This document shows positions 1 to 7,458 of a stretch of 64,000 bases of DNA, piece after piece. Under the pieces are notes generated by a model. The model was not told the origin of the DNA and did no database searches. It saw only the letters and a list, made by a program, of their open reading frames with translations. The stretch comes from Legionella sp. (GTDB taxonomy: Bacteria; Pseudomonadota; Gammaproteobacteria; Legionellales; Legionellaceae), in assembly GCA_031291095.1 (NCBI GenBank), contig JARLJR010000014.1, positions 1-64,000 of the forward strand, written 5' to 3'. The stretch's first letter is position 1. Each line of letters begins with the position of its first letter. The translations under genes and the position numbers were made by a program.

Positions 1-99
1 CAGTTCATTCATGAATTCATCGAAGACATTGCCCTCTTTGCTCTCAAAGAGACTAAAGTTGAATCTCCTGGAGGGACTGCACCAGGAGATTGCTTTTAA
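1..99 (+). CDS. 3' end of an unrecognised gene (partial)
   Basis: The window opens inside a reading frame that runs from base 1 to a TAA at 97-99 and gives 32 residues (FIHEFIEDIALFALKETK, then a Gly/Pro-rich tail). No family is recognised. The last third of the frame overlaps the terminator hairpin at 62-91, which is unusual but does occur for gene ends. Of the three forward frames, this is the one that stops just before the U-tract. The upstream part is outside the window, so the function cannot be judged. Confidence 0.45.
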   Translation, partial: QFIHEFIEDIALFALKETKVESPGGTAPGDCF

Positions 100-109
100 T
101 GCTTTTTTT
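62..109 (+). terminator. Rho-independent terminator
   Basis: A perfect 10-bp stem (AATCTCCTGG at 62-71 and CCAGGAGATT at 82-91) has a 10-nt loop and is followed by T-rich DNA ending in seven Ts at 103-109. This is the classic intrinsic terminator layout for the gene entering from the left. Confidence 0.75.
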
Positions 110-130
110 GTTCTGAGTCCTTAGCTTGAC

Positions 131-157
131 GGCTATGGGCTTTACAGCCCAGCCTAC
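131..157. repeat. GGGCTTTACAGCCC inverted repeat
   Basis: A short imperfect palindrome (GGCTATGGGC / CAGCCCAGCC) followed by TAC lies between the partial left-end gene and the end of azoR. The same GCTGGGCTTT...GCCCAGCCTAC wording recurs at 12629-12651, so this is probably one copy of a dispersed intergenic palindrome. It may also terminate azoR transcription. Confidence 0.5.
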
Positions 158-176
158 CTTGAACACGGGGGCATGT

Positions 177-797
177 TTAGTGAGTGATCTGAAAACGATC
201 TTTAATCTCTTGCTCAGCCAAACTTATCGATTTAACTCGTATTGATTCATTAATATGCAAACCTTCAGCCCGGACAATGGTCACATCCTTAATGCCAACA
301 AAGTCAAAAATAACTTTTAAATAATCTTCCTGAAAATCCCTAGCCTTCATTACCTCATCACTTGAATAATGATTACCACGAGTAGAAATAATGGTAACCC
401 TTTTCTGACCTGCCAACCCTACAACCCCTTGTTCTGTATACTTAAACGTACGTCCAGCAACTAACACACGATCAACCCAGGATTTTAATTGGGAAGGTAT
501 GGTGAAATTATACATAGGCGCTGCAATAACAAGCTCATCTGCATTGATAAACTCATTAATCAGCTGCTCTGAAAGCGCCAAATCCTCTCTTAAGGATGGA
601 GACAAGTCTGCAGGTGCTTTTTGTTTGGCACCTAATAATTCACTGTGTAAATGATTAATAGGTTGTGCATTTAAATCACGATAAACTATTTCTGCTTGTG
701 GATTTTCCTGTTGCCAATAATCAAGAAATTGTCTCATCAGTTGACGAGAAATAGAATTATTCTCCAAAATGCTGCTATCAAGAGCGAGTAAGTTCAT
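177..797 (-). CDS. azoR: FMN-dependent NADH-azoreductase
   Basis: The 206-residue product matches the AzoR family in length and layout: a flavodoxin-like fold starting MNLLALDSS, the FMN-binding PMYNFTIPSQLKSWVD segment near the middle, and the later STRGNHY loop. These homodimeric cytosolic flavoenzymes use NAD(P)H to reduce azo compounds and quinones and are usually linked to quinone or electrophile stress. The ATG at 797 is preferred over an in-frame TTG at 809, because GGAG lies just before it and inside the longer reading. The gene is divergent from the LysR gene at 925, a common arrangement in which the regulator controls the reductase. The substrate range is not predictable from the sequence. 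Confidence 0.9.
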   Translation of the reverse strand: MNLLALDSSILENNSISRQLMRQFLDYWQQENPQAEIVYRDLNAQPINHLHSELLGAKQKAPADLSPSLREDLALSEQLINEFINADELVIAAPMYNFTIPSQLKSWVDRVLVAGRTFKYTEQGVVGLAGQKRVTIISTRGNHYSSDEVMKARDFQEDYLKVIFDFVGIKDVTIVRAEGLHINESIRVKSISLAEQEIKDRFQITH

Positions 798-809
798 TTT
801 TATCTCCAA

Positions 810-924
810 ATTAATTATTTACCTCTCTATTAAGCATATAATTAAAACAATAAATGATAAGATAGCTATTTCATGAAACATTGTCCTATAATTAATAATA
901 ATTAGTGTTTTTAAAGACTCTGCT
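810..924. promoter_or_regulatory. Divergent promoter region of azoR and the LysR gene
   Basis: This 115-bp AT-rich spacer separates two divergent genes and must hold both promoters. LysR proteins normally bind such spacers. A TAATTA-ATAA-TAATTA stretch near 892-905 is a possible binding site, but it is too AT-rich to be convincing. Confidence 0.4.
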
Positions 925-1860
925 ATGCGCTCATTAACTCTTTTACCCGATTTAAATGATTTATATTTCTTCTGCTGTGTTGTTGACGAAGGGAGTTTTA
1001 CCCAAGCAAGCCTTGGTTTAGAAATGACGAAATCTAAATTAAGTCGACGTATTTCGGAATTGGAAAATTATTTAGGTGTGCGCTTACTTAATCGCTCAAC
1101 GCGTAAACTCAGTTTAACGGATATAGGTCAATTGGTTTATGAATACAGTAAAGCCATGGTGAACCAAGCCAGTTTTGCTCAAGAAGTAGCAATCCAAGCT
1201 CAATCCAAACCTAAAGGACGTATTCATGTAACCTGCCCTACTTTAGTTGCTCAGTCACACTTTAATACGATTATTATTGAGTTTATGCGTCGTTATCCAG
1301 AAGTGCGTATCAACCTCTATGCCAGTGATCGTAAAGTAGATTTAATTGAAGAAGGCTTTGACATGGCCCTGAGGTTTCAAGTCAATGAGTTGGACGACTC
1401 CAATTTAATCGTTCGAAAATTGGGAGAGAGTACTCATTGCCTTGTCGCAACCCCTAATTATTTGCAAGGACACGCTCCTCTAAAATTTCCTACTGAATTG
1501 ACGCAATTTTCCTGGCTAGGTAAAACGAAAATGGATGGCCTCAATCAATTACAACTAACGCATACGAACGGGCAAAAAGTCAGTATTCCATTGACTCCTC
1601 GTCTTGAAAGTAATGAATGGACTATCTTAAAACATGCCGTTTTGGCAAGCTTGGGTATTGCGTTACTGCCATTAGAATACTGTAGCCCGGAAATTCAGGA
1701 GGGAGGCTTAATTCGTATTCTTCCGGAATGGTCTTTGTCTACTGCGAGTTTCTACCTCATTTATCCTTCTAAACGTGGCTTAGTGCCCGCTGTACGCCAT
1801 TTTATTGATTTTGTGGGGGAGGCAGTGCAGCAAGGCTGTGCTTCATTGAACAACACATAG
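925..1860 (+). CDS. LysR-family transcriptional regulator
   Basis: A 311-residue protein with the LysR architecture. The N-terminal winged helix-turn-helix (about residues 8-67: FCCVVDEGSFTQASLGLEMT, then SRRISELENYLGVRLLNRSTR) is followed by a two-lobed effector-binding domain (about 95-300). The SRRISELENYLGVRLLNRSTRKLSLT stretch, split here only for reading, is typical of the CrgA/AaeR-like branch that often sits beside quinone or aldehyde detoxification genes. It is divergent from azoR, so it is inferred to control azoR and possibly itself. The inducer is unknown. Confidence 0.9.
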   Translation: MRSLTLLPDLNDLYFFCCVVDEGSFTQASLGLEMTKSKLSRRISELENYLGVRLLNRSTRKLSLTDIGQLVYEYSKAMVNQASFAQEVAIQAQSKPKGRIHVTCPTLVAQSHFNTIIIEFMRRYPEVRINLYASDRKVDLIEEGFDMALRFQVNELDDSNLIVRKLGESTHCLVATPNYLQGHAPLKFPTELTQFSWLGKTKMDGLNQLQLTHTNGQKVSIPLTPRLESNEWTILKHAVLASLGIALLPLEYCSPEIQEGGLIRILPEWSLSTASFYLIYPSKRGLVPAVRHFIDFVGEAVQQGCASLNNT

Positions 1861-1869
1861 ATGCCCCTT

Positions 1870-1900
1870 CACTGCCATTAAATGAAGAACATTTTGCAAT
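1870..1900. repeat. Half of a CACTGCCATTAA-type intergenic element
   Basis: The stretch starting CACTGCCATTAA and continuing to TTTTGCAATG closely resembles the left edge of the inverted-repeat element at 7175-7320, which has TTGCCATTAAG...TTTGCAATG. No matching right end is visible before the next gene, so it looks like a truncated or diverged copy. Confidence 0.5.
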
Positions 1901-1929
1901 GGGGTGGGGTTTTGGCCCGTGGCCAATAA

Positions 1930-3624
1930 TCAAAGCGTTTTCCCGTGCACATACTCTTGCTGGCTGGCATTCAATACTTCTGCCAGTCTATCTTGATCCG
2001 TTCCCCCTATTTTATTAAATAGACTAAAGGCGTGATTCATTTGTATTATTTTAGCTTTGGGTAAACGTAACGTCACATCAACATCTGCATTAAGAGGATC
2101 CTCGCTAGCCGCAAGTAATTCTCGTTTCGTCATCGTGCTAACGTATTTTGAAGTTCGCTCATGCTCGGGCAAAAACTCTTTGCCTTTAGCCATACGCATC
2201 ATTTTATAATAAGTATTTACATCGCGATAAGTAAGCTTTATATCAAGGGCATTGTCTTGATTATAAATGTCCAGCTCTTCATTTCTAGGAAGAGAAGGAT
2301 CATGCATTTTTGCATAATGTGGTTGCGGGGTACTTTTAAAAATGCGCTCAAAAATAGCGGCCCCCAGCAAAGCAAGCCCTGTTGCAGAAATGCCAAGCCC
2401 CACGGCCATTACGCCTCCTAGAACCGTAGCATAGGAAGCCAAGGTAACGATTGGTGCTAAGAATAAGAAAGGCCAATTCCTAGCTAAAAAATAACCTGTC
2501 GGGCGGATTACGTGGGTATAAGGAACCATGACACTATAATAAAATGCACTGCGAGCAACGGAAAAAATCCAAAAATTTCGTGAGCTGCGTTTGGCATTAT
2601 CTTCATTAGCATTAATGTAGGTAAATTGAGTACCCTTGATACCTGCATAATTTAATGCATGATCGGTAACTGCGTTTGGACCTTGTTTGTTTTTGGGAGG
2701 CATCACCTCTACTATTTCCCAATCATCTTTCCAAAAACCAAAATAAGAAACTGGATCATTGCCCTGTTTCTGTACTACAACTCGCGGCTTAGAAGACAGA
2801 TTATCCCAATGATCCCTCTCATTTGTAGACTGTTTCTCGAGTAGTCCTGCAGGATTTAAGGCATCAACGCGGGATAAGATATAATCACCACTATCAATAG
2901 CGAGCAATAAGCTTAACGAGCCCCCAAGACTTGTTCCACAAACATGAACGGGATTGTGCTGTAACGCCAACCAATCATGGATACGTTGTCTTCCTGTTTT
3001 ATATAACGAAGTTCCAACTGATTCAAAGCCTCGAGCATCGGAATTAATCTGCGTTAAAAACCCTTGCCCCGCAGGATAAGTGGTACCCATAAAGATTAAA
3101 TGAGGCTCAGCATGCCGATTGATTAAAGGCTCAAGACCATAGGCAAAAACCCGATCCGAATCACGCTCTTTTCCAGTGGTTAATTCAATTGGTTTTACAA
3201 TATATTCCACAAGAGTCCATTTACCATCAATGTTTTGAGGAATACTAATCGATTCATAGGGAGTTAAATCACTATAAGGTAACAATGCCAAACAATTACT
3301 TAAATAAAGTTGTATTTGCTCTGATTGGTTTTCATTAAATTGTTTCTCTTCTAGCTGATTATATAACTCTAAAAAACCCTCTTGGAAGGCACGGCGCATT
3401 TCCTTTAAAAACCCAGGGTTACGCTCAATAAAAACTGCGTGAAAAACCGTTGGAGTTAATAGCTCTCTCCAAGCATCGGTCCATCCCATCATCAATACAC
3501 GCAATACATTACGTGCGATAATAGGTGCCTGCTCTGCTAAAGAAAGACCTGCCGTTGATTCAAAACCTGCATGTCCAAAAAACTTCAAATCCAGCTCAGC
3601 TGTAAATGCATTTTCATTCAGCAT
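1930..3624 (-). CDS. Lipase-like alpha/beta hydrolase, possible effector
   Basis: A 564-residue protein with no family name that I recognise. It shows a nucleophile elbow HVCGTSLGGSLSLLL with the candidate catalytic Ser at about residue 232 (G-T-S-L-G), followed by a strand and the DALNPAGL segment, as in lipase-type hydrolases. A strongly hydrophobic stretch (about residues 380-425, including LFLAPIVTLASYATVLGGVM and VGLGISATGLALLGAAI) gives two probable membrane helices, followed by a hydrophilic C-terminus. There is no signal peptide. The start is supported by GGAG nine bases upstream. A large membrane-associated hydrolase without homologous neighbours is compatible with a Dot/Icm effector acting on host lipids. 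That is inference only. Confidence 0.6.
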   Translation of the reverse strand: MLNENAFTAELDLKFFGHAGFESTAGLSLAEQAPIIARNVLRVLMMGWTDAWRELLTPTVFHAVFIERNPGFLKEMRRAFQEGFLELYNQLEEKQFNENQSEQIQLYLSNCLALLPYSDLTPYESISIPQNIDGKWTLVEYIVKPIELTTGKERDSDRVFAYGLEPLINRHAEPHLIFMGTTYPAGQGFLTQINSDARGFESVGTSLYKTGRQRIHDWLALQHNPVHVCGTSLGGSLSLLLAIDSGDYILSRVDALNPAGLLEKQSTNERDHWDNLSSKPRVVVQKQGNDPVSYFGFWKDDWEIVEVMPPKNKQGPNAVTDHALNYAGIKGTQFTYINANEDNAKRSSRNFWIFSVARSAFYYSVMVPYTHVIRPTGYFLARNWPFLFLAPIVTLASYATVLGGVMAVGLGISATGLALLGAAIFERIFKSTPQPHYAKMHDPSLPRNEELDIYNQDNALDIKLTYRDVNTYYKMMRMAKGKEFLPEHERTSKYVSTMTKRELLAASEDPLNADVDVTLRLPKAKIIQMNHAFSLFNKIGGTDQDRLAEVLNASQQEYVHGKTL

Positions 3625-3739
3625 GTATTAAATCTCCAGATTGTTCAAAAAAATTACATTATCGCGTAAACGCGTGCTTGAGTAAAGGCTTAAGCCTGCA
3701 ATTTTATCTTATCCTGATGTGATCATAGGCAATAGTAAA

Positions 3740-3759
3740 CCTGGTTGCGAACAACCAGG
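3740..3759. terminator. CCTGGTTG hairpin downstream of two converging or adjacent genes
   Basis: CCTGGTTG (3740-3747) and CAACCAGG (3752-3759) form a perfect 8-bp stem followed by CTAC. It lies just past the end of the GST gene and upstream of the lipase-like gene. It belongs to the CCTGGTTGC hairpin family also seen near 15243, 48204 and 63092. Confidence 0.5.
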
Positions 3760-3770
3760 CTACGCGAATA

Positions 3771-4376
3771 TTACAATTGTTCTTGCTGTAAGGCTTTAGC
3801 TATTGATGGGCGACTTGTTAAATGCTGCATAAATTTTTCTATATGTGGTACAGCAGATAAATCCATTTTAAAATAATAAGCCCATCTTAAAATAACAAAT
3901 AAATAGGCGTCTGGAAGGGTAAAATGCTCTCCCATTAAATAAGTATTTTTTCCTAAATGCTCATTCACAAACTTCAATTTGGCCTGAATCATGGGCATAT
4001 AGATGTTTTTTTTCATTTCTTCAGTCAATGCTGGATTAAAAAACATGCCAATGGATTTATGCAGTTCAGTTGCCACATAATTTAGCCATTCTAAAGTATG
4101 ATAGCGCTTCAAATCCCCTACAGGCGCTAAAACTTTTTGCTCTTTGGCCGTATCGGCCAGGTATTGCAAAATAACTTGGTTTTCAGTGATTACCTGACCA
4201 TTATCAAGCATAATCGCAGGAACAGCTCCTTTGGGATTAATCGCCCAATAATCTTCATCATTTTTTGTTTTTTTGGCTTTTAAATCAACTTCCACATCCT
4301 GATAACTAAAATCTAATTCATTTAAAATAATTCGAACTGCCAAAGAACAAGCCGATTTACAATAATAGAACTTCAT
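3771..4376 (-). CDS. Glutathione S-transferase, probably beta class
   Basis: A 201-residue cytosolic GST. The N-terminal thioredoxin-like domain begins MKFYYCKSACSLAVRIIL, which matches bacterial beta-class GSTs (ACSLA with the conserved Cys10). NPKGAVPAI, holding the cis-proline, and the glutathione-contacting ENQVILQYLAD follow. The all-helical C-terminal domain contains LPDAYLFVILRWAYYF. The ATG at 4376 has AAGGAG five bases upstream and is preferred to the in-frame GTG six bases earlier. It conjugates glutathione to electrophiles or reduces peroxides; the actual substrate is unknown. Confidence 0.88.
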   Translation of the reverse strand: MKFYYCKSACSLAVRIILNELDFSYQDVEVDLKAKKTKNDEDYWAINPKGAVPAIMLDNGQVITENQVILQYLADTAKEQKVLAPVGDLKRYHTLEWLNYVATELHKSIGMFFNPALTEEMKKNIYMPMIQAKLKFVNEHLGKNTYLMGEHFTLPDAYLFVILRWAYYFKMDLSAVPHIEKFMQHLTSRPSIAKALQQEQL

Positions 4377-4408
4377 CTTCACTCCTTTGATTTAAGTTAG
4401 GCTCTCCA

Positions 4409-5413
4409 TCAAACTCCTGGAGAAACTATGGATTTTTTTAGCTCCGATTCGATTTCACCAACTAACAACATAGTAGCTGATGTCCTCTTAAAAAAGAAAT
4501 CCCAAATATACTTTTCTCTTAATGAATCTAATACGCCAAGATTTTTACTCTTCCAAGACTGTATATTTGTGAGCAACCTATCAAGGCTTAAGTCTTTCTG
4601 CGGTCCAGCAATGTCATTATACAACTCTTTAAGCCGGCTAAATTTATCCATTGTCTCTTGAGCGTTAGGCTCAATTAACGGCAGACGCTCCATACGCTCA
4701 TAGAGTTTCTTAAGAATTCGCTCTTTCTGGGCACCCAATCCAACATAGGCTGAAGGTGGTACTGGAAGTACATAAAAAGGCACTGCACTGTTTGGTTGGC
4801 CATATAAGAATTCAGTTTTATAGGGTAAACCATAGAAGAAGTATTTAGAGACAGAAGCAGAAACAGGCTCTTTCTGTACCGCTTCCACCAGGTCAATCGC
4901 GCTATGACGACACGTATTTCTGGTGCTCAAATTAGCCACACTATTCTTTATTTTATCTGCATTCAAATCCGAACTAGTCGAAGGCGGAACAATACCGAAC
5001 TTAAGTGTAATTTGCTCGTCAGACTCTGCATGTGGTTGATAACATCTAAAAAAAATATCTTCCGTGCTTAAATTACTTAAAATCGTCAGATATTCTAGAT
5101 ATTGTTCATAGCGAATATCATAAGCTTGGTAATTAATTGTCTCTTGAGCCCGGTTTCTTCTAAAAATGCCTTCATCTATTAACCGAGCATAAGCACCGCT
5201 GAACCAAACCTGAAGTAATCGCATCCCCACTTCACTGCAAGAGACATCTTTTTTATTACTGTAACATACCTTCCCTACTCGGCTTAATAAGTTATCTACC
5301 TTAAACTGATTATAAACTCCAAAAAAAATAAATGAATGCACCTGAGTTTTAGCAATGGCAATAAAGAATCGATCCGTCTTTTTATTTATATCAATTGTAA
5401 TGAAGCCAGGCAT
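4409..5413 (-). CDS. Unrecognised protein with an NTCRHSAIDLV motif
   Basis: A 334-residue protein without a signal peptide or clear membrane helix. I do not recognise a named family. The middle holds the stretch NTCRHSAIDLVEAV, which resembles a Cys-containing motif (N-C-R-x-x-A near a helix) that I associate with several large Legionella proteins of effector type. The GLPYKTEFLYGQPNSAVPFY segment after it suggests a compact domain. It is followed downstream by the GST gene on the same strand, 32 bases away, so co-transcription is possible. The function is unknown. Confidence 0.55.
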   Translation of the reverse strand: MPGFITIDINKKTDRFFIAIAKTQVHSFIFFGVYNQFKVDNLLSRVGKVCYSNKKDVSCSEVGMRLLQVWFSGAYARLIDEGIFRRNRAQETINYQAYDIRYEQYLEYLTILSNLSTEDIFFRCYQPHAESDEQITLKFGIVPPSTSSDLNADKIKNSVANLSTRNTCRHSAIDLVEAVQKEPVSASVSKYFFYGLPYKTEFLYGQPNSAVPFYVLPVPPSAYVGLGAQKERILKKLYERMERLPLIEPNAQETMDKFSRLKELYNDIAGPQKDLSLDRLLTNIQSWKSKNLGVLDSLREKYIWDFFFKRTSATMLLVGEIESELKKSIVSPGV

Positions 5414-5618
5414 TATTTTTCACATATAATAAAAAATGATGTGAATTTTACCATAATCAGATTAAGAAATTATTAACTATTGTGAGGCTAGGTCCACCAG
5501 CTTGTAGCCCGTATCAGACTAGTCCTAATACGGGGTTCTGTGACATCAATTCCCGTATTACGCTGCGCTGACATTAGATGTCGAGTTTAGTTTGGCATGC
5601 GTTTACGGATGCGTTATT

Positions 5619-5726
5619 TTTGCAAGCGCCGAAGCAACCCAGGGTTCCGGGCTTCGAACTCCTGGGTTGCTTCGTCACTACGTTCCTCGTAATAACGAAA
5701 TTTACTTCCATGTGCACGCTTGCAAA
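5619..5726. repeat. Nested inverted-repeat element abutting the gltX stop
   Basis: An outer 10-bp inverted repeat (TTTGCAAGCG at 5619-5628 and CGCTTGCAAA at 5717-5726) encloses an inner 13-bp perfect one (GAAGCAACCCAGG at 5631-5643 and CCTGGGTTGCTTC at 5661-5673). The element ends on the base next to the gltX stop codon. It looks like a small MITE-like unit that also supplies a terminator for gltX. The adjoining stretch 5414-5618 holds only the pair CCCGTAT...ATACGGG near 5509-5535 and no gene. Confidence 0.6.
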
Positions 5727-7142
5727 TTAATTGGATGATGACGCACGAATCTTTAATTGTTCTAAAGCCCCTTCCAGGCGACTTAACGCTCTATACTTGC
5801 CTAATAAAACCAGAGTCATATCAATAGAAGGTGACATGCTTGAGCCAGTGACCGCAACCCGCAAAGGTTGGGCTATTTTACCCATATTAATATCAAACTG
5901 AGCACAAGTATCATTAATGCATTCTTGCAATGCATCTTTTTGCCACTCAGTGACTGCTTTAAAGCGCTCATAAAGTGCCATTAGTGGCTCTAAAACAACT
6001 GGACGTAAATGCTTTTTCACTGCATCCTCATCATATTCAATTGAATCAGTAAAGAAATACATACTGATTTCAGCCATTTCAACTAAGCTCTTGCAGCGTT
6101 CAGCTTGAATCGCGACCAATTCTTTTAAATCGGGTCCTTTAGATAAATCCACACCGGCTTGTTCAAAATGCCAGCTCAGTGCTTTAGCAACCTCTTGAGG
6201 ATCGTCACTTTTTTGATAATGTTGGTTTAACCAATACAACTTATCATAGTTAAAACTAGAAACGCCCCTACTCACGTTTTTAAGATCAAAACAGGAAATC
6301 ATTTCATCCAGACTAAAAATTTCCTGATCTCCATGAGACCATCCAAGGCGAACAAGATAGTTTAATAAAGCATGGGATAAAACACCCAGCTCTTTAAATT
6401 GCAACACACTTACTGCACCATGGCGTTTAGATAAACGTTTGCCATCGTCACCCAAGATCATTGGTAAATGAGCGAATATCGGCACAGGAGCATTTAATGC
6501 ACGAAATAAATTAATTTGCCTTGGGGTGTTATTAACATGATCATCACCACGAATCACGTGGGTAATGTTCATATCCAAATCATCAATAACTACCGCAAAG
6601 TTGTAGGTAGGATGCCCATCAGAACGCACCAAAATTAAATCATCTAATTCTTTATTGTCTACATGGATTTCTCCATAAACCTCATCGGTAAATGAAACCT
6701 TACCCTCTTCTGGATTTTTAAAGCGAATCACGAAAGGTTTATCGGTTTGCGGCAGATTTTTATTACGGCACTGGCCATCATATCGTGGCTTTTCTTTGGC
6801 AGCCAATTGAGCTTCACGCAATGTTTCCAGACGCTCTTTACTGCATTCGCAACGATAGGCTTTGCCTTCATCTAAAAACTGCTGTGCTACTTGATTATAT
6901 CGCTCATAGCGATCGGTTTGATAAAAAGGTCCTTCGTCCCAATCTAATCCTAACCATGTCATGCCATCCAAAATAGCTTGCACGGACTCTTGAGTAGAGC
7001 GTTCTCTATCTGTGTCTTCAATTCTTAAAATAAATTGGCCTTTATGACGTTTTGCATAAAGCCATGAAAATAAAGCGGTGCGCACACCACCCACATGTAA
7101 AAATCCGGTTGGACTTGGTGCAAATCGAGTTCTAACAGTCAT
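5727..7142 (-). CDS. gltX: Glutamyl-tRNA synthetase
   Basis: A 471-residue class I aminoacyl-tRNA synthetase, the usual length for bacterial GltX. The HIGH-type signature is PSPTGFLHVGG near residue 9 and the KMSKS-type signature is KRLSKRHG near residue 240. Between them lie the GluRS-specific ED/RDDHVNNTPRQI segments (VIRGDDHVNNTPRQ). The C-terminal helical domain binds the anticodon. It charges tRNA-Glu with glutamate for translation and for C5 haem synthesis. It is divergent from letS, with the inverted-repeat element at 7175-7320 between the two genes. Confidence 0.96.
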   Translation of the reverse strand: MTVRTRFAPSPTGFLHVGGVRTALFSWLYAKRHKGQFILRIEDTDRERSTQESVQAILDGMTWLGLDWDEGPFYQTDRYERYNQVAQQFLDEGKAYRCECSKERLETLREAQLAAKEKPRYDGQCRNKNLPQTDKPFVIRFKNPEEGKVSFTDEVYGEIHVDNKELDDLILVRSDGHPTYNFAVVIDDLDMNITHVIRGDDHVNNTPRQINLFRALNAPVPIFAHLPMILGDDGKRLSKRHGAVSVLQFKELGVLSHALLNYLVRLGWSHGDQEIFSLDEMISCFDLKNVSRGVSSFNYDKLYWLNQHYQKSDDPQEVAKALSWHFEQAGVDLSKGPDLKELVAIQAERCKSLVEMAEISMYFFTDSIEYDEDAVKKHLRPVVLEPLMALYERFKAVTEWQKDALQECINDTCAQFDINMGKIAQPLRVAVTGSSMSPSIDMTLVLLGKYRALSRLEGALEQLKIRASSSN

Positions 7143-7174
7143 AATCTCTTCTGTTGTTATGGGGTAAAATAATC

Positions 7175-7320
7175 CATTGCCATTAAGCTAAGGAAAATTT
7201 GCAATGATTTGTAGGTTGGGCCCCTGGCCCAACGTTGGGTTCTGGTGTGGCTCGATGCCTTGTTGGGCCAGGGGCCCAACCTACAACATATAAATATAAT
7301 CCTTAACTTAATGGCAGCAC
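7175..7320. repeat. Long two-tier inverted-repeat element between gltX and letS
   Basis: An inner pair of perfect 23-bp arms (7211-7233 and 7262-7284, beginning GTAGGTTGGG and ending CCCAACCTAC) has a 28-nt loop. It is flanked by an outer imperfect pair (TTGCCATTAAGCTAAGGA near 7178 and TCCTTAACTTAATGGCAG near 7300-7316). There is no coding capacity. It resembles a non-autonomous MITE and shares its edge sequence with elements at 1870 and 11646. Confidence 0.7.
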
Positions 7321-7342
7321 TTTTAAAATAGCATTTTGAGTA

Positions 7343-7348
7343 TATAAT
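7343..7348 (+). promoter_or_regulatory. Possible -10 box for letS
   Basis: TATAAT within the context ATTTTGAGTATATAATAAC lies about 110 bases before the letS start. A nearly identical TATATAATGCT context precedes the antiporter gene at 12862, which supports a shared promoter style. No convincing -35 box is seen. Confidence 0.35.
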
Positions 7349-7458
7349 AACTGACTTTGTAGTCTGGGTGAAGCGCCTTACATAGAGACTTGAATGCTGC
7401 AAATAAGTTGTGTTACACAGAAAACAAAAGCCAGATTATCTATCCCCAGGAGTCATCC

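Noticed and set aside
3660-3770. Possible small RNA between the lipase-like gene and the GST gene
   Set aside because: Only the CCTGGTTG hairpin is seen; no promoter or conserved RNA pattern supports a separate gene.
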